Source: CBDIHP01 sp965279195 (GTDB lineage: Bacteria; Planctomycetota; Planctomycetia; Isosphaerales; Isosphaeraceae). Taken from it: a DNA stretch of 57,107 nt. The position numbers were made by a program, and so were the translations under genes. The stretch lies in assembly GCA_965279195.1 (NCBI GenBank), contig CBDIHP010000020.1:1-57107 (forward strand), given 5' to 3'. Positions 1 through 7,623 of this stretch are shown here, piece after piece (position 1 is the first letter of the stretch; every line of letters begins with the position of its first letter). The notes under the pieces were generated by a model. That model ran no database searches and was not told the DNA's origin. It saw only the letters and a list, made by a program, of their open reading frames with translations.

Positions 1-1043
1 ATCGCCTGGTCACGACGACCGAGATCATCGTCCACGACTCGACCGGCAAGGTCATCAGCAACACCAAGCACAAATTCGGCCGATGCCCCCTGGTCCGCGT
101 CTTCGACCGCAGGCGTCCGAGGGCGAAGTATATCGGCATGAGCCGATACGAGGGGATCGCGGAGCGGATGCGGGAGTATTACAACCGCGATTCCGAGCTG
201 ATCCTCTCCGACACGACCCAAGCCCACCCGCTGCTCCAGGGCCCGGAGGATTACGTCCAGAGCGACGGGTCGGTCCCGGTGGGGCCGAGCTGGCTGCTGC
301 CGAAGAAGAAGAACATGAGCGGCACGTCGGTCTCTTACGAGGGGTTCGACGTGGTGGAGTTCCCCAAGGACGGGGCGGATTCGCTGCGGCAGAACAAGGC
401 CGACATCCGCGACGACATCGACCGGGACGCGGGGCTGGTGAAGCCGGCGGGCACGTCGGGGACCTCGGGCGGCACGGTGTCGCAGTCGGGCGTCTCGAAG
501 AAGCTCGACTCCGACCAGGGCAACGCCAAGCTCAAGCAGATCAGCACCTCGCTCCAGAAGCTGGAGATGGTCCTCGCCGAGATGGCCCTCTGCGTGATCC
601 ACGACGGCGGCGACGTGGCCCCGATGCTGGAGAAGACCAAGGTCGTCTACCCCAAGGTGTTCGACCTCGACGACGCCAAGACGGTCGGCGACGGCATCGC
701 CACGTTCCAGGATCTGCTCGAACGGATGGGCGACGCCCCCGAGACCGAGCAGGTCCTCCTCTGCCGGTTCGTGCGGCAGCTCCTCCCCGGCCGCGACGAC
801 GCGACCTATGAGGAGATCGAGAAGGAGCTGGAGGAAGTGATCAAGGCGAAGGCCGCCGACCGTCGGACGGCCCGCGAGATGGCGGCGGCGATGAACCAGG
901 GCGACAACGCCACAGGCATGCCGCCGGGGACCCAGCAGGGGCAGGGGCAGGACGCCCGGGCCATGAACCAGGACGCCCAGGGTCAGGACGGCCAGGGCGA
1001 TCAGACCGATCAGGGGCAGCCGCCCCGAAGCATGGAGAATTGA
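1..1043 (+). CDS. Portal protein, C-terminal part (gene wraps around the window ends)
   Basis: This is the downstream part of the portal gene that starts at 56354. The frame is open from base 3 and reads straight on from the last codons of the window once the shared 15 bases are counted only once, giving one protein of about 593 residues. Portal proteins form the dodecameric ring at one capsid vertex, through which DNA enters and the tail attaches. The assignment rests on position (terminase, CsrA, portal, scaffold, capsid) and length. The C-terminal 50 residues are rich in Gln, Gly and Asp, a low-complexity tail beyond the folded core. An internal ATG at 138 would give a shorter ORF but has no need to be used, because the frame is open upstream. 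The stop at 1041 is 3 bases from the next ATG. Confidence 0.8.
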   Translation, partial: RLVTTTEIIVHDSTGKVISNTKHKFGRCPLVRVFDRRRPRAKYIGMSRYEGIAERMREYYNRDSELILSDTTQAHPLLQGPEDYVQSDGSVPVGPSWLLPKKKNMSGTSVSYEGFDVVEFPKDGADSLRQNKADIRDDIDRDAGLVKPAGTSGTSGGTVSQSGVSKKLDSDQGNAKLKQISTSLQKLEMVLAEMALCVIHDGGDVAPMLEKTKVVYPKVFDLDDAKTVGDGIATFQDLLERMGDAPETEQVLLCRFVRQLLPGRDDATYEEIEKELEEVIKAKAADRRTAREMAAAMNQGDNATGMPPGTQQGQGQDARAMNQDAQGQDGQGDQTDQGQPPRSMEN

Positions 1044-1046
1044 CCG

Positions 1047-1844
1047 ATGGGCGGAATGAGACTGCACCGACTGGCCTGGATCCTCCTCGACCCCACCCCC
1101 GCCGAGGGCGGCGGCGCCAACCCGCCGGTTACTCCCCTGGCGACCCCGCCCGCGACGGCCGCCGCCCCACCGGCGACGCCCCCGGCCGAGCCGACCGTCA
1201 CGCTCCCGCAGGCCGAGTATCAGCGGCTCTACGGGGCGACGGTCGAGCTCGGCACGCTCAAGGACCAGATGGAGCGGGCCCAGCGCGACGCCGAGGCCCA
1301 GGCCACGATCGCCAAGGCCAAGGCCGGCGAGATCGAGACCGCCTTCAACGAGTTCAAGGAGACCGCCGAGGGCCGGGTGAACGCCCTCCGGGAGAAGGTG
1401 CTCGCCCGCGAGGTGAGGGTGGCCTTGAACGCCGGCCTGATCGGGGTCAACTTCGCCAGCCCCCACGCCGCCGAGCAGGCCAAGATCCTCCTCCAGACCG
1501 GCCTCAAGGCGGTCGAGGCGGGCGACGAGTTCAAGGCGGTCCACGTCGACACCGGGGCCGATGGCGTGGCCTGGATCCGCCAGAAGCTCTCCTCGCCCGA
1601 GATGGCCCACTTCTTGGCCCCGACGACCACCGGCGGCGCGCCCCCTTCCGGCGGCGGCAACCCCGCCCCGCCCGCCACGCCGCCCGGCGGCGACCAGCTC
1701 TCGCCCGTGGAGAAGCTCCTCCACGCCATGAGGGAGCAGAACGCGGCCCAGGCGCCGCAGCCCGGGTTCAGCGGGTTCACCGGCGGGTTCAGCCGGACGC
1801 CGAACATCGTCGAGCTGGCCACGCGGGGCACCAGAGCCAACTAG
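1047..1844 (+). CDS. Probable capsid scaffold protein
   Basis: This 265-residue protein lies between portal and major capsid, the usual place of the scaffold that guides procapsid assembly. Residues 20-55 are Pro/Ala/Thr-rich. Residues 55-115 form a charged, Ala/Glu/Lys-rich helical stretch ('LGTLKDQMERAQRDAEAQAT') likely to be a coiled coil. The C-terminal third is again Pro/Gly-rich and ends in a basic, Asn-containing tip. A helical core with a basic C-terminal tip that binds capsid is typical of scaffolds. A second ATG nine bases into the gene is an equally possible start. No protease domain is visible, so removal after assembly is not explained by this protein alone. The assignment is positional and compositional. 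Confidence 0.6.
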   Translation: MGGMRLHRLAWILLDPTPAEGGGANPPVTPLATPPATAAAPPATPPAEPTVTLPQAEYQRLYGATVELGTLKDQMERAQRDAEAQATIAKAKAGEIETAFNEFKETAEGRVNALREKVLAREVRVALNAGLIGVNFASPHAAEQAKILLQTGLKAVEAGDEFKAVHVDTGADGVAWIRQKLSSPEMAHFLAPTTTGGAPPSGGGNPAPPATPPGGDQLSPVEKLLHAMREQNAAQAPQPGFSGFTGGFSRTPNIVELATRGTRAN

Positions 1845-1980
1845 CGGACGGGGTCCGTCGAAGCGTCAACGACCGGCTGAAGGAACGGCGTCGGCACCAT
1901 TCGGGGCGGCGGCATCGGGGGGGTTCCCCGCGGCCACGCCCCGCGTCATTTGATGGGCGATCGCCCTGAAGAGGTAGACA
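1845..1980 (+). other. Scaffold-capsid intergenic region with GC-rich inverted repeats
   Basis: No gene is seen here. The stretch around 1900-1945 contains GGGGCGG and CGCCCC arms and a GGGG/CCCC hairpin that could fold in RNA, but there is no U-tract, so a terminator is not supported. It may carry an mRNA-stabilising structure or a promoter ahead of the highly expressed capsid gene. 'GAAGAGG' at 1966-1972 is a plausible ribosome binding site for the capsid ATG at 1981. Confidence 0.3.
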
Positions 1981-3168
1981 ATGCCTTTGGGACTCCAGGG
2001 GATCCTCGATCCCTACTCGTTCATCAGCGGCGGCGAAGTCGAGACCCGGATCGACGCGATCGCCCGCGAGATCCACCTGTCCGACGCGCCGCTGATGATG
2101 CAGCTGCCGGAAGACGAGGCCCCCGCCATCGAGTGGGTGGTCAACGGCGAGCAGATCCGGCCGCAGAAGTACACCCTCGGCGCCGCGTTCATCACCTCCG
2201 ACACCACCATCACGATCAACGACACGACCACCCTCCAGGTCGGCGACGTGCTGGAGTTCTTCAACACCGCCGGGACCGCGACCGAGCAGATGCTGGTCGT
2301 CGGCATCCCCAGCGCGACCACGCTCACCGTGGAGCGGACGTATGGCGGCGGATCGGCGGTGGCCAACACCCCGGGCACCGCGACCGATGTCTTCCTCATC
2401 GGCACCGCGTCGACCGGCGACGAGATCAACAAGCAGGCGTTCCGGGCCCTGCCGACCAGCTACAACCAGCGGCTCCAGACCTTCATGTACCGCATCTCGG
2501 TCGGCGGCCTGACCGAGGCCATGCCCAACATGAAGCTGCCGAACGGTAACAACCCCCGCGCCCAGCAGGCCCGGGTCAAGATGACCGAGTTCCTCAAGGA
2601 CCTCCAGTCCTCGGCGTACTACGGCAAGGGCCAGGCCCGCTCCTCCACGAACAACCTCCTCAAGACCGGCCGGCCGGCGATGCTGGGCCTGAAGGAGATC
2701 ATCCGGACCTACTCGTCCGGGGCCAACGTCGACGAGACCGCGAAGTCCAACTTCACCCAGAATCAGATCACCACGCTCCTGATCCAGAAGGCGATCGACG
2801 GCGGCGGCGACCCGAACCTGCTGCTGTGCTCGCCCGACCTCGTGAGCGGCTGGCAGATCTGGAGCAACGGCAAGCAGCAGTTCCAGACCCAGGAGGCCAG
2901 CGCGATCCTCCAGGTCCCCATCACCCGCCTGTACATCTCGTTCGGCGGCAAAGTGCTGGAGATCATGTACGACTACAACCTCCGCAAGGGCACGATGGCG
3001 GCCCTCACCAAGGAGGACATCCGGGCCAAGCGGGGCCGGCCGATGACCGCCAAGCCGGTCGGGAGCCAGGGCGACGCGATCGAGACCGACCTGATCGGCG
3101 ACTACTCGATCCAGGCCGGGCACCCCTCCTGGCACGCCTGGGTCCAGGGCATCACCTCGTTCGCCTGA
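1981..3168 (+). CDS. Major capsid protein (HK97 fold, DUF5309/SU10-like)
   Basis: This 395-residue protein has the layout of SU10/DUF5309-type major capsid proteins. An N-terminal arm ('GILDPYSFISGGEVETRIDA') is followed by an inserted beta domain (about residues 60-140, with a 'VERTYGG' signature) and a long alpha/beta HK97 core that ends near 'GDYSIQAGHPSWHAWVQG'. There is no obvious N-terminal delta domain, which fits a separate scaffold upstream. It forms the icosahedral shell. A strong hairpin terminator lies 30 bp downstream, so the message can be produced in excess of later head genes. The family call is from recalled sequence style, while the role is well supported by context. Confidence 0.85.
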   Translation: MPLGLQGILDPYSFISGGEVETRIDAIAREIHLSDAPLMMQLPEDEAPAIEWVVNGEQIRPQKYTLGAAFITSDTTITINDTTTLQVGDVLEFFNTAGTATEQMLVVGIPSATTLTVERTYGGGSAVANTPGTATDVFLIGTASTGDEINKQAFRALPTSYNQRLQTFMYRISVGGLTEAMPNMKLPNGNNPRAQQARVKMTEFLKDLQSSAYYGKGQARSSTNNLLKTGRPAMLGLKEIIRTYSSGANVDETAKSNFTQNQITTLLIQKAIDGGGDPNLLLCSPDLVSGWQIWSNGKQQFQTQEASAILQVPITRLYISFGGKVLEIMYDYNLRKGTMAALTKEDIRAKRGRPMTAKPVGSQGDAIETDLIGDYSIQAGHPSWHAWVQGITSFA

Positions 3169-3198
3169 TCCGGCTGACGCCCCCGACGGAATGACCGG

Positions 3199-3226
3199 CC
3201 GCCCGGGACCACCACCGGGCGGTTTA
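3199..3226 (+). terminator. Rho-independent terminator after the capsid gene
   Basis: CCGCCCGG (3199-3206) and CCGGGCGG (3215-3222) are perfect 8-bp arms around an 8-base loop, followed by TTTA. The position just after the major capsid gene is typical. Confidence 0.75.
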
Positions 3227-3257
3227 CTCCCATCCCTGCGCTTACCCCCGGCACACC

Positions 3258-3845
3258 ATGAGCCACGAATTCCCCGCCGCGCCGAGCTTCGACGAGGCCC
3301 TGGCCGCGCTCAAGATCGACGACCACGAAGTCCAGCGGCTGGTCCTCTCCAGCCCCGACGTCCGGTCCGTCCACCAGGCCATGTCGGACCTCTACGGCCT
3401 CGTCCGGGCCGAGGTGCGGGGCCGGGGCGTCGTCCCCATCACGCTCCACGCGAACAACCGCGACGTCATCGGACGCTGCGACAAGCTCGCGACCGCGCTG
3501 ATGAAGGTCGGCGACGTGGTGGAATGGATGTGCGAGAAGGCGTATGCCGACCTCTCGCCGTTCAACGCCTTCGTCGAGAAGCCGGCCGCCCCCGTCCACT
3601 CGATGGAGTTCCCCCCGCCCGATGACCCCATCACCCCCGTCGAGGGCGAGGTGATCGAGGGCGAGACGCAGCCCCCGTCCGACGGCCCGCCCCAGGAGGA
3701 GCCCGGACCCGTCGAGGGCGAGACGATCCAGGCCGAACCCGAGGCCGCACCTGTCGCCGAAGCGTTGCCCGAGGCGTCCGATCCCGACGTCGAGGCCGAG
3801 CCCCAGGCACCCCCGGCCACGAACCGAGGTCGCAAGGGCAAATGA
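3258..3845 (+). CDS. Hypothetical head-region protein with acidic Pro/Glu tail
   Basis: This 195-residue protein is not recognised. Residues 1-115 look folded and helical. Residues 120-190 are low-complexity Pro/Glu/Ala with a repeated 'VEGE.I...E' pattern (at about 130, 135 and 155), and the end is basic ('NRGRKGK'). It overlaps the next gene by ATGA. Between capsid and minor head genes it may be a head-completion or internal head protein, but nothing in the sequence proves this. Confidence 0.7.
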   Translation: MSHEFPAAPSFDEALAALKIDDHEVQRLVLSSPDVRSVHQAMSDLYGLVRAEVRGRGVVPITLHANNRDVIGRCDKLATALMKVGDVVEWMCEKAYADLSPFNAFVEKPAAPVHSMEFPPPDDPITPVEGEVIEGETQPPSDGPPQEEPGPVEGETIQAEPEAAPVAEALPEASDPDVEAEPQAPPATNRGRKGK

Positions 3846-4435
3846 CCGCCGACCAGCGCAAGGAGGCCATCGCCCGGTTCATCGCCCCCTACGTGGGGCA
3901 TGCCGAGCGGGTCGTGGCGCGGTGCGTCGAGGACGCCGCCCACCGGATGAAGCACGCGCCCGGCGAGGGCAGGGGGCGGCGGGACGCCCTGGTCGTCGCC
4001 AGGAAGCGATTGGACGCGATCCCGGAGGCGATCCTCCGATCGCCGGGGGCGACGGCCGTCGTCGCCTGGAATCGGATCCTGGGCGATTCCTGGCGGTTCC
4101 ACCGGGCGGCCCTCGGCGAGTATGCCCGGCCCGAGCCCGAGATCACGCCGCGCGATGTCGTCTGGGCGATCCAGGCCATCCGGATCAACGGCATCCACCC
4201 GCTCCACGGGATTGAGGCCGAGGTCGCCATCCAGGCCGATCGACTGCGGTCGACCGGCGACCGGGCCCGATCGATCGACGCCTGGGAGTCGGTCGCGGCC
4301 GAGCGGCTCAAATCCATGGCCTCGCGCGTCCTGTTCACCGGCGCTTTCCGCTGCGATACGTTGGCCGCTCAGCTCGCGGTGAAGGACGGTGCCCGCGAGC
4401 CCGATCCCACGATGGAAGTGGCCGGGAGGGGCTGA
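3842..4435 (+). CDS. Hypothetical head-region protein
   Basis: This 197-residue, mostly helical and basic protein has no motif I recognise. It overlaps its upstream neighbour by four bases, and its stop shares bases with the ATG of the following minor head protein, so the three are translationally coupled. Codon use matches the neighbouring structural genes. A role in head assembly or in capping the portal is a guess from position only. Confidence 0.7.
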   Translation: MTADQRKEAIARFIAPYVGHAERVVARCVEDAAHRMKHAPGEGRGRRDALVVARKRLDAIPEAILRSPGATAVVAWNRILGDSWRFHRAALGEYARPEPEITPRDVVWAIQAIRINGIHPLHGIEAEVAIQADRLRSTGDRARSIDAWESVAAERLKSMASRVLFTGAFRCDTLAAQLAVKDGAREPDPTMEVAGRG

Positions 4436-6060
4436 TGGCGTTCAAGGTGATCCGGGGCCAGCCTGGCGAGGCCTGGTCCAACAACGGCACGCGGGTGATG
4501 TGGCAGCTGAAGGTGAAGTTCGCCAACTCGTGCGGTTTGTGCATCCAGTATGCGAACTGCATCGCGGGTTACTGGCCGATTCCCTTCCACGAAAATTGTA
4601 ACTGCACGCAACACGCTGTGAGGCCGGGAGATACGGCAGATCCGTTCATCGACTTCCGGGAGGAGCTTCGGCAACTCGGCCCGGATCAGCAGGAGAAGGC
4701 CGTCGGCGCCACGAACTGGAGGCTGATCGAGGCCGGCATCGTCGAGTGGGGCGACGTGGTCACCCCGGGCCGGGTCCGGTCGTTGACCGAGGTCGTCGCC
4801 GCGAAGAAGCTCACCCGGGACGACCTCAAGGCGGTCGGGGCGAGGCGGTCGGTGATCGACGGCGTCTTCGCCACGGTCGAGTCCGGGGCCAACGTCCAGG
4901 CGGCGGCCGAGCGGCAGCGGATCGTCGCCGCCCTCCGCAACGCCGGCCTCACCGACGAGCAGATCAAGAAGCAGCTCGCATCCGGCCTGCGTTCGCGGTT
5001 CGGGGCCACCGGTCCGGGCGGCCAATCGCCTCCCCCGCCGCCTCCACCGTCGCCGCCTCCTTCGCCCGCACCGAAGCCGCCCTCGCTACCGCAGTCGCCG
5101 CCCAGGCCGACGAAGGAGAACATCCGCGAGGTCATCGCCGGCAACGCCAGGGCCGAGTCGATCCGGTCGAGGCTGGTGGAGATCGAGGATCGGGCGGCGG
5201 CCAGCGCCGCGCGGCTAGAGCAGGTCCGGAAGGATCTCTACTGGCAGAACCGGAAGGAGCGGGACTACTCCCTGGAGATCGACAGCGGTCGGCTCAAGGG
5301 CGACCGGCTTCGGAGGTGGATGGAGGAGCGGGACGCCATCCGCGCGAAGGCCGATCAGCTCGCGAAGGAGAAGGCGGAATTGCTCAGGACGGTGGACCGC
5401 AGCCCGGTCGCGGCGAGGGCCAGGGCCGCCGAGATCCTGCGGCAGCCCGAGCCGGCGAAGATCGCGACGAACAATTACGCGGCCCACTTCGACACCCCGG
5501 AATCCGAGGCGGCGGTCCGCGACGCCCTGGAGTTCGCCCGCACCGTCACCGCCGACAGGATCGCCCCGGCGAAGGTCGGGATCTACAGGACCGCATCCGA
5601 CCGCGCCTTCGCCAAGACCTGGATCGGCGAGGTGTGGCTGTCCGAGAAGGGGGACCGCGATGCCGAGCTGACGACCGCCATCCACGAGATCGGCCACCTG
5701 ATCGAGGTCGCCAAGGATTCGTCCCTGGGGGCCGTCCGGGCGTTCCTCGCCGCCCGCATCGGCGACGAGGCCGCGAAGCCCATGCGGGACTTCGACGCCG
5801 CCTATCGCGAGAATGAGCTGGGGCGGGACGACGACTTCGCCAGGGCGTTCGGCGGCAACCGGAACCGGGGCCGCTACGCGGGCAAGGTGTACGTCGACGG
5901 CGCGAGGGACACCGGGGGCGACCCGCTGAAAGCGGCGGCGACGGAGATCGTCTCGCTCGGCATCGAGCAGCTCGCCCGCGACGCCGGCGGGTTCGCGAAG
6001 GCCGACCCGGAGTATTTCAAGTTCATCGTCATGCTGCTCAACGGGGACTTCGAACCATGA
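4435..6060 (+). CDS. Mu F-like minor head protein fused to a zincin-type metallopeptidase domain
   Basis: This 541-residue protein has three parts. Residues 20-70 hold a Cys/His cluster ('CGLCIQYANC' followed by 'HENCNCTQH') that matches the metal-binding end of Mu F/SPP1 gp7-type head morphogenesis domains. A polyproline linker (about residues 200-225) leads to a coiled-coil stretch at about 240-330. The C-terminal domain (350-540) carries 'TAIHEIGHLIE', a canonical HEXXH zinc-protease motif, with later acidic residues that could supply the third ligand. The first domain predicts a virion protein near the portal. The protease could mature head proteins or act on the host during entry. The usual long helical N-terminus of Mu F proteins is missing. 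Confidence 0.7.
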   Translation: MAFKVIRGQPGEAWSNNGTRVMWQLKVKFANSCGLCIQYANCIAGYWPIPFHENCNCTQHAVRPGDTADPFIDFREELRQLGPDQQEKAVGATNWRLIEAGIVEWGDVVTPGRVRSLTEVVAAKKLTRDDLKAVGARRSVIDGVFATVESGANVQAAAERQRIVAALRNAGLTDEQIKKQLASGLRSRFGATGPGGQSPPPPPPPSPPPSPAPKPPSLPQSPPRPTKENIREVIAGNARAESIRSRLVEIEDRAAASAARLEQVRKDLYWQNRKERDYSLEIDSGRLKGDRLRRWMEERDAIRAKADQLAKEKAELLRTVDRSPVAARARAAEILRQPEPAKIATNNYAAHFDTPESEAAVRDALEFARTVTADRIAPAKVGIYRTASDRAFAKTWIGEVWLSEKGDRDAELTTAIHEIGHLIEVAKDSSLGAVRAFLAARIGDEAAKPMRDFDAAYRENELGRDDDFARAFGGNRNRGRYAGKVYVDGARDTGGDPLKAAATEIVSLGIEQLARDAGGFAKADPEYFKFIVMLLNGDFEP

Positions 6061-6296
6061 TCGGCCGCATCGAGTACCTGCCGGGCCGCTGGGCCACGCT
6101 GGGCAAGGACCTCATCTGGCGGGGGCCCCTCGACGACTGGACGCTGCTGATGCTCAACCGCGACTTCGGCCCCGGCCAGTATTCGCCGGCCGACGGGCCC
6201 CACGGGGCCGACCAGATCCGCAGGGCGGCCGAGGAATTCGGGATCCCCTACGAATTCGCACCCCAGGAGGAGCCGCCCGAAGGGGCGGTCGATTGA
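6057..6296 (+). CDS. Small hypothetical protein
   Basis: This 79-residue protein overlaps the minor head gene by ATGA and ends on the ATG of the next gene. It has an aromatic-rich first half ('WRGPLDDWTLLMLNRDFGPG') and an acidic C-terminus. No family is recognised. The tight coupling on both sides supports it as real. Confidence 0.65.
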   Translation: MIGRIEYLPGRWATLGKDLIWRGPLDDWTLLMLNRDFGPGQYSPADGPHGADQIRRAAEEFGIPYEFAPQEEPPEGAVD

Positions 6297-6727
6297 TGGA
6301 TCGATCCGAATGCGAGGCCCTGGGCCGCAAGCACCTGGGCCCGCTGATGAACTTCCTCGGCGTCGGCGAATGGCTGGTGACCTTCAAGATCAGCCGGCTC
6401 GAAGACGACACCGACGCGACGTGCAGCCGGAACCTGCCCTACGACCTGGCCACGGTCGAGTTCGATCCCAATCAGATCAAGGACGTGGACCACTTCCTCG
6501 ATGTGCTCGCCCACGAGCTGTTCCACATCGTCCTGGCCCCGTTCGACCTCTACCGGAGCCACTATTGCGCGGCCCTGGAGCCGAAGTCGACCGAGGACAA
6601 GCGCGAGGACGTGCTCTGGGCCAACTCGGTGGAGCGGACGATCCTCAACCTCGAACGGCTCTGGCGGCGGCACATGAAGGCCCTCTACCTGAAAACCCTG
6701 GAGCCGCCCGATGGGAGTCCTGGCTGA
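6296..6727 (+). CDS. Putative zinc metallopeptidase (HEXXH)
   Basis: This 143-residue protein contains 'VLAHELFHIVLAPFDLY' near residue 70, a HELFH zinc-binding helix, with a following Glu-rich helix ('VLWANSVERTILNLERL') of the kind that supplies the third ligand in small phage zincins. I chose the ATG at 6296, which shares its A with the preceding stop; a TTG one codon upstream is also possible. It directly follows the minor head protein that carries its own HEXXH domain, so two predicted proteases sit side by side in the head operon. The substrate is unknown. Confidence 0.65.
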   Translation: MDRSECEALGRKHLGPLMNFLGVGEWLVTFKISRLEDDTDATCSRNLPYDLATVEFDPNQIKDVDHFLDVLAHELFHIVLAPFDLYRSHYCAALEPKSTEDKREDVLWANSVERTILNLERLWRRHMKALYLKTLEPPDGSPG

Positions 6728-7382
6728 CATCTGGTCCACGGACGAGGCGGTCTATAACCGCTCGCCGTTCGACTTCCACCTGCTGGTCCCGCCCTCGGGC
6801 ATCGTCGCCGAGGGGACCGACGGCAGCATCGCGGCCCCGACGCCCTGGAGGCTGTCCTCGGCCACCTACGACTTCGCGGCGATCGGCGTCGCCCCCGGCC
6901 AGGTCGTCCGGCTCGACAAGCCGATCGCGACGTTCCGGCCGCCGGGCGGCTTCTACATCGTCGACGCGGTGACCTCGGCCGGGATCGACCTGCGGCAGCC
7001 GTCCAAGGAATCGGGGTCGGGGAAGCCCCCCACGGCGGGCGTCGCGCTCGGCTCGATCTCGTTCGCCGTCCTGACCATGCTCCCGCAGATCGAGCAGGCC
7101 ACCTACCGTATCAACCGGATCTTCGGCGTGGACGATACGGTCGTCACCCGCAAGCCGAGCGACCTCTACGACGCCAGGCAGCTCGAGGAGGCGACGAGCT
7201 ACCGCACGCTGGCCACCGCCTACCTCGGCGCGTCGCGCCAGGTCGATGACCTCTTCGCGAAGAAGGCCCGCTCGTTCGACCAGCTCGCGAATGACGCCGA
7301 GGCCCACCTGAATTTGATCTGGAAGGCCAAGCAGGGGCCTCCGACGGTCACGAACAAGTTCGGGATGCGGCTCACCCGGTAG
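6711..7382 (+). CDS. Hypothetical protein, possible head-tail connector or fibre-associated protein
   Basis: This 223-residue protein is not recognised. The first 100 residues are beta-rich ('DFHLLVPPSGIVAEGTDGS', 'GGFYIVDAVTSAG') and the rest is helical ('YRTLATAYLGASRQVDDLFA'). It overlaps the peptidase gene by 17 bases. Its position after the minor head genes and before fibre genes fits an adaptor or connector, but no motif supports this directly. Confidence 0.65.
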   Translation: MGVLADIWSTDEAVYNRSPFDFHLLVPPSGIVAEGTDGSIAAPTPWRLSSATYDFAAIGVAPGQVVRLDKPIATFRPPGGFYIVDAVTSAGIDLRQPSKESGSGKPPTAGVALGSISFAVLTMLPQIEQATYRINRIFGVDDTVVTRKPSDLYDARQLEEATSYRTLATAYLGASRQVDDLFAKKARSFDQLANDAEAHLNLIWKAKQGPPTVTNKFGMRLTR

Positions 7383-7533
7383 GGGGCCGCGACGCCCAGG
7401 CCATGAACCTGACGCCCGGGGGGCCGAGCAGCCCCCACAGGACGCCGTGCCACGCCGGCCGCCCGAGCGACCTCGCGCTCAGGGGGCCGAAGACCAGGGC
7501 GGTGGGGGCGATTGCGGCGGCTATCCAAAGCAT
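7372..7533 (-). CDS. Small two-helix membrane protein on the opposite strand
   Basis: This is a 53-residue ORF read against the structural operon. The first hydrophobic segment is 'MLWIAAAIAPTALVFGPL' and the second is 'WHGVLWGLLGPPGVRFM', joined by 'SARSLGRP'. This Gly-Arg-then-membrane-segment-ending-GP pattern is common in small bacterial inner-membrane proteins. A GGGAG ribosome binding site lies 8 bases before its ATG (complement of 7531-7533). Its end overlaps the preceding plus-strand gene by 11 bases. It fills the otherwise empty gap before 7624 and could be a separately expressed moron. The frame opens further upstream to 7611, but without a better start. Confidence 0.45.
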   Translation of the reverse strand: MLWIAAAIAPTALVFGPLSARSLGRPAWHGVLWGLLGPPGVRFMAWASRPPTG

Positions 7534-7623
7534 GCGAGGGCTCCCGTTTAGGCGTGAGTCGGATTGTAACGCCGCACGATCGCCTGTCCATAGCCGAATA
7601 TCAGCAAACACGCAGGTGAATCG

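Noticed and set aside
1..15. Direct terminal repeats of a linear phage genome
   Set aside because: Fifteen bases inside a coding frame that continues across the joint are better explained by the cut of a circular sequence.
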